Assembly: GCA_002314935.1 (NCBI GenBank)
Contig: DCHW01000045.1
Span: forward strand, 1-24,867
Length of the DNA: 24,867 bases
Origin: Clostridiales bacterium UBA1742
GTDB lineage: Bacteria > Bacillota > Clostridia > TANB77 > CAG-508
Direction: 5' to 3'
Below, in pieces: positions 1 to 6,831 of the stretch (position 1 is its first letter; each line of letters opens with the position of its first letter). The notes beneath the pieces were generated by a model that did no database searches, was not told the origin of the DNA, and was given only the letters and a program-made list of their open reading frames with translations. Made by a program: the position numbers and the translations under genes.

Positions 1-81
1 ACATCATTGACTAACCTACAAAAAGTCAACAATTTATCCTTAAAACCACTTGAAATCTTTACGGAAATAATATATTATTAA
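1..81 (+). CDS. C-terminal end of an upstream gene (partial)
   Basis: Frame 1 is open from the window edge to a TAA at 79-81 and would encode the last 26 residues of a protein, ending EIFTEIIYY. It stops 15 bases before the signal peptidase start, a spacing typical of an operon, and codon use matches the neighbours. The fragment is too short to assign a family. It could also be intergenic sequence that is open by chance. Confidence 0.4.
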   Translation, partial: TSLTNLQKVNNLSLKPLEIFTEIIYY

Positions 82-96
82 AAAAGGTGAATTTAA

Positions 97-552
97 ATGA
101 ATACAATATTAAAATTCTTATTGCGTATTTTTTTTATTGGAATTATTGTTTTTTTATTTAATAAATTCTTTTTTCAAATTTGTATTGTACAAGGCGACTC
201 TATGCAACCCACATTAAAAAACATGAATATAGTATTGGTAAAAAAAATAAATGTAAATTTACACCAAAATGATATTGTACTTATTAAAAAAAACAACAAA
301 ATAATTATTAAACGAATTGTTGGAACTCCTAATGATAAAATATTTCTTGATAACTATATATATATAAATGATATAAAATTTGATAATATATATACCCCAA
401 ATGGAAACATCGAAAAAACAAATTTTTATTTGAAATCAGACGAATATTTTGTTTTAGGAGATAACCGTGAAAACAGTATTGATAGCCGATTTAACGAGAT
501 AGGAATAATTAAACAAAACGAAATTATTGGTAAAGTATTATTCAAAAAATAA
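97..552 (+). CDS. lepB: Signal peptidase I
   Basis: Type I signal peptidase (family S26), which cleaves signal peptides from exported proteins on the outer face of the membrane. One N-terminal membrane segment (about residues 6-27) is followed by the catalytic serine in GDSMQPTL (Ser35) and the catalytic lysine in IIKRIVG (Lys72). The conserved box GDNRENSIDSR lies near residue 122. At 151 residues it is a short, single-span form like many Firmicute SipS proteins. The start has an AAAAAGGTGA ribosome site just upstream. It is probably cotranscribed with the small membrane protein that follows. Confidence 0.93.
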   Translation: MNTILKFLLRIFFIGIIVFLFNKFFFQICIVQGDSMQPTLKNMNIVLVKKINVNLHQNDIVLIKKNNKIIIKRIVGTPNDKIFLDNYIYINDIKFDNIYTPNGNIEKTNFYLKSDEYFVLGDNRENSIDSRFNEIGIIKQNEIIGKVLFKK

Positions 553-590
553 TTTATTATAAATATTTATTTTTATGGAAAGGAGGCCAT

Positions 591-845
591 ATGAAAAAAA
601 CTATAAAAATTGTTCTTTCTACTATTTTTTTTGGAACACTATTTTCATTTTTATTTAGTATAAATGCACAAGCATATATTGACCCATCTGTAATGACATA
701 TGCAATTCAAGCAATTGCAGGTATAATAATTGCAATTGGCGCTTTTGTTGGGATTTATTTTAGAAAATTCAAAAAGAAAGTAAATGATAAATTAGGAATT
801 GATGAAAATAAAAATAAAGAAGTAGAATCAGATGATATTATATAA
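591..845 (+). CDS. Small exported or membrane protein, function unknown
   Basis: An 84-residue protein with an excellent AAAGGAGG ribosome site. Residues 7-28 form a signal-peptide-like hydrophobic stretch ending in INAQAY, which resembles a signal peptidase cleavage site. A second hydrophobic segment (about 38-58) is followed by a basic then acidic tail. From memory, short proteins with an AYIDPS motif after the signal sequence and one membrane span occur in clostridia near envelope-polysaccharide genes; no function is known to me. It lies directly downstream of a signal peptidase and ends at a strong terminator. Confidence 0.72.
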   Translation: MKKTIKIVLSTIFFGTLFSFLFSINAQAYIDPSVMTYAIQAIAGIIIAIGAFVGIYFRKFKKKVNDKLGIDENKNKEVESDDII

Positions 846-850
846 CAAAC

Positions 851-881
851 CAAGTGTAAGCGTTGCTTACACTTGTTTTTT
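851..881 (+). terminator. Rho-independent terminator
   Basis: A perfect 11-bp stem (CAAGTGTAAGC / GCTTACACTTG) with a 3-base loop is followed by a T run. It ends the lepB-small protein transcript. The stop codon of the convergent glycosyltransferase gene lies in its T tract. Confidence 0.92.
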
Positions 882-1968
882 ATTGTTCTTCTTCTTTTCT
901 TTTTTTAAATATATCTTTATATCCTATTGCTATTACTGCCCCAATCATCATGGCAAATGATAGTGCCTTCCAAATTCCACTTTCTAGCAATATAATTGCA
1001 AACATCCCAAAAATTGCACTAATACCATATAAAATGAATACAGCCTGTCTTTGATTGTAGCCTCTTTTCATAATTTTATGATGTAAATGTTCTCTATCTG
1101 CTTTAAAAACACCTTTTAATGACTTTGTTTTTATAATTCTTCTAATTATAGCTAATACTGTATCCAATAAAGGTAATGCAAAAATAATAAGTGGTGCAAT
1201 TAACACAATTGCAGTATATGTTTTTGCTACTCCTAATATTGCAATAATTGACAAACAATATCCTAGAAAATTTGAACCTGTATCTCCTATAAATGTTTTA
1301 GCAGGATTAAAATTAAATGGTAAAAATCCCACTAAAGCACCAGCAAGAGCTGTTATTAATATAATTGCAATTAATGGAGATTCATTTAATGTAAATATTA
1401 TTAATAATGATAAACATGAAATTAAACATATTCCTGAAGACAATCCATCTAAACCATCTATCAAATTTATTGCATTTGTTATTCCAACAATCCATATAAT
1501 TGTAATTATTATTGAAACAATTTCACTATTTATAAGTGTTTCTCCTAAATATGAAACAGCAATTCTATCTATTCTAATTCCAAATACTGTGGCAATTCCA
1601 GCAGCAATAATTTGACCTACTAGTTTTATGTATGGTGGTATTCCTTTTAAATCGTCAAAATAACATATTATACCTAAAACAATACTACCAATAAAAAAAC
1701 CTATTATCTTCATATAATAATTATCTATATCAGTCAGTTTTATACTTCCTTCTATTGACATAACAATTAATAAATATATAGTTGATACTATAAATCCTGC
1801 AATTACAGCTAATCCCCCTAATCTTGGTTTTGCATATTTGTGAATTTTTCTTTTATCTTTTGGTACATCAATTGCTCCAATTTTTCTTGCAAGTCTTATA
1901 GTATATGGAGTTCCAACATATGTTGTTATAAAAGCTAATAAAAAAGCTATTGCTATATCTCCCCACAT
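880..1968 (-). CDS. wecA: Undecaprenyl-phosphate GlcNAc-1-phosphate transferase (WecA/TagO/MraY family)
   Basis: Polytopic membrane enzyme that transfers a sugar-1-phosphate (GlcNAc-1-P in WecA/TagO) from its UDP form to undecaprenyl phosphate, the first step of teichoic acid or other surface-glycan synthesis. It has the family landmarks: DVPKDKRKIHKYAKPRLGG (34-52), the Asp pair in CYFDDLKG (DD at 105-106), NAINLIDGLDG (165-175), FIGDTGSN (227-234) and the cytoplasmic HLHH motif (294-297). The 362-residue length and about 10-11 hydrophobic segments fit. MurX/MraY-type motifs for muramyl-pentapeptide are absent, so a teichoic-acid or capsule role is more likely than peptidoglycan. The ribosome site is GGAGAGAGG, with a consensus promoter upstream. 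Confidence 0.92.
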   Translation of the reverse strand: MWGDIAIAFLLAFITTYVGTPYTIRLARKIGAIDVPKDKRKIHKYAKPRLGGLAVIAGFIVSTIYLLIVMSIEGSIKLTDIDNYYMKIIGFFIGSIVLGIICYFDDLKGIPPYIKLVGQIIAAGIATVFGIRIDRIAVSYLGETLINSEIVSIIITIIWIVGITNAINLIDGLDGLSSGICLISCLSLLIIFTLNESPLIAIILITALAGALVGFLPFNFNPAKTFIGDTGSNFLGYCLSIIAILGVAKTYTAIVLIAPLIIFALPLLDTVLAIIRRIIKTKSLKGVFKADREHLHHKIMKRGYNQRQAVFILYGISAIFGMFAIILLESGIWKALSFAMMIGAVIAIGYKDIFKKRKEEEQ

Positions 1969-1997
1969 AAACCTCTCTCCTTTTTATTTCCATAATA

Positions 1998-2026
1998 ATT
2001 TTACAATTTATATATTAGTTTGTCAA
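1998..2026 (-). promoter_or_regulatory. Sigma-A promoter of the wecA-type gene
   Basis: On the minus strand, TTGACA (2021-2026) and TAAAAT (1998-2003) are separated by exactly 17 bases, about 30 bases upstream of the start codon. Confidence 0.8.
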
Positions 2027-2146
2027 TATATCTGTTTTTCAAAATCATAACCTTTATCCTGTTTATAATTTTAAAAAATTATTTTACTTGATAACTTTTT
2101 ATGTTACAATAAATTATAATAACATAAATTATTGGAGAACCATTAT

Positions 2147-2581
2147 ATGAAAAACATATTTTTTAAATTATACGAAAAATATAAAGAATTAATAAAATAT
2201 TCTATTTTTGGAATTTTAACTACGATTGTTAATTTTGCTGTGAAATATACCTTATTGTTTTTAATTTTAGATTCCAACAATTGGTTAGAACTTCAAGTTG
2301 CAATTGTTCTATCTTGGATTGCCGCAGTTATGTTTGCATATTTTACAAATAGCAAATATGTTTTTGAAAGTAAAACCAAAAATAAATTTAAAGAATTAAT
2401 CGCTTTTGTTAGTGGCAGAATAACAACCTTATTATTAGAAATGTTTATAATGTGGTTTTTTGTTACACTTTTAAAATTAAATTCTAATTTTGAAATTTTT
2501 ATTTTCACTTGGGTGGCTCAAATTTTTGTATTAATAGGAAATTATATTTTAAGTAAATTAATATTTAAAAAGGTGGATTAA
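2147..2581 (+). CDS. GtrA-like membrane protein
   Basis: GtrA/DPMS-type four-helix membrane protein of 144 residues. Members are thought to help move lipid-linked sugars across the membrane for glycosylation of surface polymers. Typical features are the F-G-ILTT-VNF segment in helix 1 and AYFTNSKYVF between helices 2 and 3. An in-frame TTG at 2132 would add five residues but overlaps the GGAG ribosome site (2134-2137), so the ATG at 2147 is chosen. It is divergent from the wecA-type gene, suggesting a shared role in surface polysaccharide. The substrate cannot be deduced. Confidence 0.85.
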   Translation: MKNIFFKLYEKYKELIKYSIFGILTTIVNFAVKYTLLFLILDSNNWLELQVAIVLSWIAAVMFAYFTNSKYVFESKTKNKFKELIAFVSGRITTLLLEMFIMWFFVTLLKLNSNFEIFIFTWVAQIFVLIGNYILSKLIFKKVD

Positions 2582-2598
2582 TAATCCACCTTTTATTG
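2568..2598. terminator. Bidirectional terminator between the gtrA-like gene and ypeB
   Basis: A 13-bp perfect inverted repeat (AAAAGGTGGATTA / TAATCCACCTTTT) has a one-base centre, so the real loop takes a few paired bases. It lies between convergent stop codons and can serve both strands. Confidence 0.85.
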
Positions 2599-3957
2599 TG
2601 TTAAAATTCCATTTGGAGTTTCAACAATTACCAATATATTTTCTTCTTTTCCTGTTTCTGCATTAATATATACTAAAAAATCTGTATCATTAATTTTGCC
2701 CTTGAATTCATAACAATAAATTTCTGTTTTCCATTCTGTCGGAATAACTGCCAATCCTGAACTTATAATATTTAAATTTTTATTTAATGTTAATTTTGCT
2801 TCTGATTCTGTAATTTTAGGACTACTTAGACTTCTTTCTGTATGATTGTTCAAATATCCACTTGTTTCCATTCCAAGTATTTCCCCATTATCTAATGCAA
2901 TCTTTAATTTTATTAAATCCGGATACATTACTACCCCATTTTGTTCATAGGCATAATTAACAGTAACTATACCCGCCTGTTTTAGATAATATGTTGCCTT
3001 CATGTTTGGAATTCCCCTACTATCTAAAAAATTTTTTCCTATTTCATTTGCTTCATCCTGTGTTAAAACTTCTTGTTTAACTTCTCTATTATAATTCATT
3101 AAAACAATATGCCCACCTGTTTGAGCAATGGAAATATTTAACGGATTATTATTATTTTCATCATTTATTTTTACTGAAAAATCATAACATACTATATTAC
3201 CATTTTCTATTAACCCATTTGAACTTATTTCTTGAATCCTGTCATTTCCCACAAAATTTACAGCAATTTCTTTAGCAAAATCTTCATCTATTTTGTCACC
3301 AATTAACCCCTTTTTTTCTGCACTTTCCATATGTTCTGAAAAAGCTCCATCATATATTAATCCCTCATATTCTCCAAAATTTTCATCTATATTTGTAAAT
3401 ACTGTAGCCGATAAATTATCTACTTGTTGTGCAAATTCTACTTCTGTGTTTTTTGTTAATTCTTTCCAGCTTATTCTACCTTCTTGCATATCCGTACATA
3501 ATTGATTTAAAGTATTTTTTAATTCTATGCAATAGTTATGAAGCGCATTTAAATCATCTAATTCATCTTGTGTTAATTTTTCTCCATTTATATTTTTTCT
3601 AGATAAAGAATAACTATATTCACTAACTTGATTTAAAAACTTAGATGTGCTTGAAAGCTCATTGCTTGATACTGGCAATTGGGCTAAATACACCTGTGCA
3701 AGATTTGCTTCTCTCCACACCTCTGTCAACGTTTCTGCACCATGAGCCGGTTCATTTGAAATAGTAGCTTTTGCTAAGTAATTTTCAACATCTTCCACAT
3801 AATTTACTAATTCATAAAAAGCCATATTATATTGATTTTCAGATGCTGTTATATATTTTTTATTTTGTTTATATAAATTAATTCCTAAAAATATACATGT
3901 AATTACCAATATAATTAAAATTATATATATATAATTTTTTTTAAAAAATTTTTTCAT
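2593..3957 (-). CDS. ypeB: Germination protein YpeB
   Basis: Membrane-anchored spore protein that, in Bacillus, is needed for stable deposition of the cortex-lytic enzyme SleB in the dormant spore. The protein has one N-terminal membrane segment (about 8-28), then a long, mostly helical region (about 35-200), then PepSY-type repeats in the C-terminal half, recognisable by the repeated DEANEIGKNFLDSRG and SEAKLTLNKNLN pattern. Its 454 residues match the family length (about 450). It follows sleB by 9 bases with GAGGT as ribosome site, the usual sleB-ypeB operon order. It is intact, unlike its frameshifted partner. Confidence 0.92.
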   Translation of the reverse strand: MKKFFKKNYIYIILIILVITCIFLGINLYKQNKKYITASENQYNMAFYELVNYVEDVENYLAKATISNEPAHGAETLTEVWREANLAQVYLAQLPVSSNELSSTSKFLNQVSEYSYSLSRKNINGEKLTQDELDDLNALHNYCIELKNTLNQLCTDMQEGRISWKELTKNTEVEFAQQVDNLSATVFTNIDENFGEYEGLIYDGAFSEHMESAEKKGLIGDKIDEDFAKEIAVNFVGNDRIQEISSNGLIENGNIVCYDFSVKINDENNNNPLNISIAQTGGHIVLMNYNREVKQEVLTQDEANEIGKNFLDSRGIPNMKATYYLKQAGIVTVNYAYEQNGVVMYPDLIKLKIALDNGEILGMETSGYLNNHTERSLSSPKITESEAKLTLNKNLNIISSGLAVIPTEWKTEIYCYEFKGKINDTDFLVYINAETGKEENILVIVETPNGILTQ

Positions 3958-3966
3958 AACATACCT

Positions 3967-4444
3967 CTATTTACAAAAATTATGCTTTCCAATAGTTTTT
4001 ACAATTGTTTTTGACCATATCCAACTATTAGTTGCGGTATTTGGATTAAAATAATATATACATCCATTTGTAGGATCCCAACCATTTAATGCATCCTGTG
4101 CCGCCTTTACAGCAGTAGAGTTTTCGTTAAGTGGTATATTTATTTGTCCATCTGAAACGGCAGTAAAAGCCCCAGGTTCATATATTACACCAGCTATTGT
4201 ATTTGGAAATTCACTGCTTTTTACCCTATTTAATATAACCGCTCCAACAGCTACTTGTCCCTCGTAACTTTCGCCTCTTGCTTCTCCGATTTATTGCTCT
4301 TGCCAACAATTGCACATTAGATGTTTCACTTGAAGTTGCAGCCAAAACTTTCGTGCCTTTTATTTTGAAAATACATAATATTAATAAAAATACTAATATT
4401 ATAATTAAATATAAAATTATTTTTTTATTCTTTTTTCTACTCAT
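3967..4444 (-). CDS. sleB: Spore cortex-lytic enzyme SleB, read through a +1 frameshift
   Basis: Hydrolase_2 (SleB/CwlJ) lytic enzyme that degrades spore cortex peptidoglycan during germination. The frame from ATG 4444 encodes a membrane or signal segment (about 9-28) and SNVQLLARAIN (to residue 52). It then meets CGG at 4286-4288 and would end after 20 unrelated residues at 4226. Skipping the C (base 4288) gives GEARGESYEGQVAVGAVILN, the signature of the catalytic core, and runs 106 residues to TAG 3967-3969, ending IGKHNFCK as SleB proteins do. The combined product is 158 residues and lacks the N-terminal peptidoglycan-binding domain of Bacillus SleB. No ribosome site is visible; see the adjacent promoter. 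Authentic recoding, mutation and base-call error cannot be separated from this gene alone, but two other genes share the same site. Confidence 0.88.
4286..4288 (-). other. CGG +1 frameshift site in sleB
   Basis: The minus strand reads AAT CGG AGA. Omitting the C gives AAT GGA GAA, which restores Asn-Gly-Glu of the conserved NGEARGE core. It is one of three identical-type sites in the window. Confidence 0.8.
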
Positions 4445-4451
4445 ATATTTA

Positions 4452-4479
4452 ATTATGTAATTTTTTTTTATTTTTATAC
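4452..4479 (-). promoter_or_regulatory. Possible forespore (sigma-G/F type) promoter of sleB
   Basis: On the minus strand, GTATA (4475-4479) and CATAAT (4452-4457) are 17 bases apart, close to the sigma-G pattern (GHATR, CATNHTA). Bacillus sleB is sigma-G dependent. The -10 ends only 7 bases before the ATG, so transcription would start at or next to the start codon. Confidence 0.5.
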
Positions 4480-4486
4480 ATTTTTG

Positions 4487-4495
4487 TGATATAAT
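4487..4495 (+). promoter_or_regulatory. Extended -10 promoter of the glycolipid synthase gene
   Basis: TG-A-TATAAT at 4487-4495 is an extended -10 element. The -35 region (around 4467-4472, TTTATT) is poor, which is common with extended -10 elements. It lies about 37 bases upstream of the start codon. Confidence 0.6.
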
Positions 4496-4531
4496 GTATA
4501 AAATTTAAATAATATTTTGAAAGGATTACTT

Positions 4532-5656
4532 ATGAAAAAAATATTAATTTTTTATGGCTCATATGGCGGAGGCCATTTATCAGCAGCTAAAAGTATAAAA
4601 GAATATATAGATGCAAACTATGAAGATACCGAAACACAAATGGTAGATTTCATGGAATATATAAATAAAGTTTTAAATAAAGTTACAACAAAAGCATATG
4701 CAGAAATGGCAAAAAATGCCCATTGGATGTGGGGTAGAGTTTATTATAGTGCTGAAGATGGTGCGGTTTCTAAACTAAGTTCTGCTGCTCAAAAATTATT
4801 AGCTCTTAAATTAAACAAATTATTGCAAGAATATAACCCTGATATAATTATTTCAACACATCCTTTTAGTTCACAAATGTGTGCTATATTAAAAAAGAAA
4901 AAAGAAATAACTTGTAAAATAGCTACAGTTATTACTGACTATGCCCCTCATAAACAGTGGCTAGCTTATCCACAATATATTGATTACTTTTTTGTTGCAC
5001 ACAATAGCATGAAAGAAAATTTAATGAAACGTAAGATTAAAGAAAATCAAATTAAAGTAACCGGAATTCCACTTTCAAGTAAATTTTTGTTGAATTACAA
5101 TAGAGAAGAAATTATGAAAGAATTTAATTTAAATCCAACTAAAAGAACTATATTGTTTTTTGCTGGTGGAGAGCAAGGTTTTGGAAAAGATAAAATTTTA
5201 AAAATATTTAAAACATTAATTGAGCAATCTCAAAACACACAAATTATAGCAGTTTCAGGAAAAAACGCTAAAATAAAAAGCTCTTTTGATTCATTAGTAC
5301 TTAAAGAAAATGCTAATGAAAATGTTAGAATTTTAGAATATACAAATAAAATTGCAGAATTAATGAGTATTTCTGATTTAGTTGTTACTAAACCAGGAGG
5401 ACTTACAACAACAGAAAGTTTAGCTTCAGGACTTCCTATTATTATTATTAATCCAATACCTGGTCAAGAAGAAGAAAATGCAGAATTTTTAGAAATAAAT
5501 GGTGCTGCAATTTGGTTAAAAAAAGAAACTGATATAAACGAAGTATTGTCAGATTTATTAAATAATTCAGACAAGTTAAATAAAATGAAAAGCTCTACAC
5601 AACAACTTGCTAAAAAAAGTTCAACAGAAAATATTTGTAAAGTTTTACTTGGATAA
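4532..5656 (+). CDS. ugtP: MGDG synthase/UgtP-type diacylglycerol glycosyltransferase
   Basis: GT28 glycosyltransferase that adds glucose or galactose from a UDP-sugar to diacylglycerol, making membrane glycolipids and lipoteichoic-acid anchors. The N-terminal lipid-acceptor domain starts with YGSYGGGHLSAAK and includes ISTHPFSSQM and VITDYAPHKQW. The C-terminal nucleotide-sugar domain includes FFAGGEQGFGKDK, KPGGLTTTESLASGLP and NPIPGQEEENAEF. At 374 residues it is of family length. An in-frame TTG at 4517 lies next to the AAAGGA ribosome site, so the ATG at 4532 is preferred. It could use the UDP-glucose made by the mutase/pyrophosphorylase pair further on in the window. The exact sugar is not predictable. 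Confidence 0.9.
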   Translation: MKKILIFYGSYGGGHLSAAKSIKEYIDANYEDTETQMVDFMEYINKVLNKVTTKAYAEMAKNAHWMWGRVYYSAEDGAVSKLSSAAQKLLALKLNKLLQEYNPDIIISTHPFSSQMCAILKKKKEITCKIATVITDYAPHKQWLAYPQYIDYFFVAHNSMKENLMKRKIKENQIKVTGIPLSSKFLLNYNREEIMKEFNLNPTKRTILFFAGGEQGFGKDKILKIFKTLIEQSQNTQIIAVSGKNAKIKSSFDSLVLKENANENVRILEYTNKIAELMSISDLVVTKPGGLTTTESLASGLPIIIINPIPGQEEENAEFLEINGAAIWLKKETDINEVLSDLLNNSDKLNKMKSSTQQLAKKSSTENICKVLLG

Positions 5657-5670
5657 TAAATATGTATTAA

Positions 5671-5720
5671 CACATAAAAATACACCTCTCATAATATAAT
5701 AAGAGGTGTATTTTTATGTG
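5671..5720 (+). terminator. 19-bp inverted repeat: terminator and translation-blocking hairpin
   Basis: The arms at 5671-5689 and 5702-5720 are perfectly complementary over 19 bp with a 12-base loop. The GC-bearing core (TACACCTCT / AGAGGTGTA) is followed by TTTTT, so it can terminate the ugtP transcript and, by symmetry, the convergent recR transcript. The right arm also holds the AGAGGTG ribosome site and the first bases of the small ORF at 5716. Confidence 0.8.
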
Positions 5721-5877
5721 TATTTCTGATTTTTCTCCTTGTGAATTAATATCATTGTCTTCTACTTTAGCAATTTCTATTAATAATCAATTTAATAAGC
5801 AAGATGTTATTACATTAGCTGCCTTTTTTACTACATTAGGTGATAATCTAGCCTTGCTATCATCAACTAGTATTTAA
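5716..5877 (+). CDS. Small 53-residue protein with hairpin-sequestered start
   Basis: The ORF begins ATG TGT ATT and ends TAA at 5875-5877, overlapping the convergent recR stop by 4 bases. The sequence starts MCISDFSPCELISLSSTLAI and ends TLGDNLALLSSTSI. This composition and length recall a widespread clostridial family of about 55-residue proteins with a DEL-LL-AA-FTQLGD-LA pattern (possibly DUF6774; from memory, unverified). It is non-random, as it is not lysine/asparagine-rich like noise in this genome. The ribosome site AGAGGTG is 9 bases upstream but is buried in the hairpin. Function unknown. Confidence 0.62.
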   Translation: MCISDFSPCELISLSSTLAISINNQFNKQDVITLAAFFTTLGDNLALLSSTSI

Positions 5878-6473
5878 AGTTCTCTTCTACCCTCTAACGC
5901 TTTAGTTAATGTAACTTCATCTGTATATTCCAAATCTCCTCCAACCGGAATTCCATGTGCAATTCTTGTTACTTTAACGCCAAAAGGTCTTAAGATTTTT
6001 GATAAATATATAGCTGTTGCTTCTCCTTCTACTCTTGGATTTGTTGCAATAATTATTTCGTTTATATTATTATCTCCAATCTTTTGTACTAGTTCTTTAA
6101 TTTTTATATCATCTGGACCTATTCCATTCATTGGTGAAATGGTACCATGTAATACATGATAAACGCCTTTAAATTCGTGCGTTCTTTCCATCGCCATAAT
6201 ATCCCTAACATCTTCCACAACACAAATTGTTGAAGCATCACGTTTTGGGCTACTACATATTGGACATGGATCTGTATCTGAAATATTAAAGCAATTACTG
6301 CAATATTTTAATTTGGTTTTTGCATCAATTATAGACTTTATAAACTCATCAGTATCTTCTTTATTTAAATCCAACATATGAAAAGCCAATCTTACAGCAG
6401 TTTTATGACCAATACTTGGTAATTTTTCAAAACTTTCTATTAATTTTTCTATTGATGGTGAATAAATAGACAT
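5874..6473 (-). CDS. recR: Recombination protein RecR
   Basis: Ring-forming DNA-binding protein that works with RecO (and RecF) to load RecA on gapped DNA. The 199-residue protein has the N-terminal helix-hairpin-helix (LPSIGHKTAVRLAFHML), a four-cysteine zinc site (Cys58, 61, 70, 73 in CSNCFNISDTDPCPICS), a Toprim domain starting ICVVEDVRDIMAMERT, and the C-terminal TRIAHGIPVGGDLEYTDEVT segment. It starts one base after the ybaB stop and is surely cotranscribed with dnaX and ybaB. Confidence 0.97.
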   Translation of the reverse strand: MSIYSPSIEKLIESFEKLPSIGHKTAVRLAFHMLDLNKEDTDEFIKSIIDAKTKLKYCSNCFNISDTDPCPICSSPKRDASTICVVEDVRDIMAMERTHEFKGVYHVLHGTISPMNGIGPDDIKIKELVQKIGDNNINEIIIATNPRVEGEATAIYLSKILRPFGVKVTRIAHGIPVGGDLEYTDEVTLTKALEGRREL

Positions 6474-6474
6474 A

Positions 6475-6816
6475 TTACATCATCCCCGGAATATTAAATC
6501 TACCCATACTTGCAGATTGTGCACTATCTACTTTTCTTAAAGCATCATTTATACATGTTAATATTAAATCTTGTAACATTTCTACATCATCTGGATCTAC
6601 AACATCCTTTTTTATTTCTATTTTTTTTATTTCTTTTGCTCCAGATACAACAACACTAATTGCACCACCACCAGCTGTTGCTTCAAAATCCTTTGATTGA
6701 ATTTCCTCTTGTGTTTTTTCTATATCTGCTTGCATTTTTTTGGCTTCTTTCATTAATTGATTGATATTCATTCCACCAAATCCACCCATTCCTGGGAATC
6801 CACCTCTTTTTGACAT
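6475..6816 (-). CDS. ybaB: YbaB/EbfC family nucleoid-associated protein
   Basis: Small DNA-binding dimer (113 residues) encoded between dnaX and recR in most bacteria. It has a Gly/Met-rich N-terminus, MNINQLMKEAKKMQADIEKT, a central beta-sheet region (SVVVSGAKEIKKIEI) and a C-terminal helix (EMLQDLILTCINDALRK). A strong AAGGAGG site precedes it. The exact role is unsettled in the family; nucleoid structure and recombination have been proposed. Confidence 0.96.
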   Translation of the reverse strand: MSKRGGFPGMGGFGGMNINQLMKEAKKMQADIEKTQEEIQSKDFEATAGGGAISVVVSGAKEIKKIEIKKDVVDPDDVEMLQDLILTCINDALRKVDSAQSASMGRFNIPGMM

Positions 6817-6831
6817 TTTTTACATCCTCCT

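Noticed and set aside
4226..4444. A 72-residue protein ending RRSKRRKLRGTSSCWSGYIK
   Set aside because: The last 20 residues are the out-of-frame reading of the SleB core and look like no protein; they are the failure-to-shift product.
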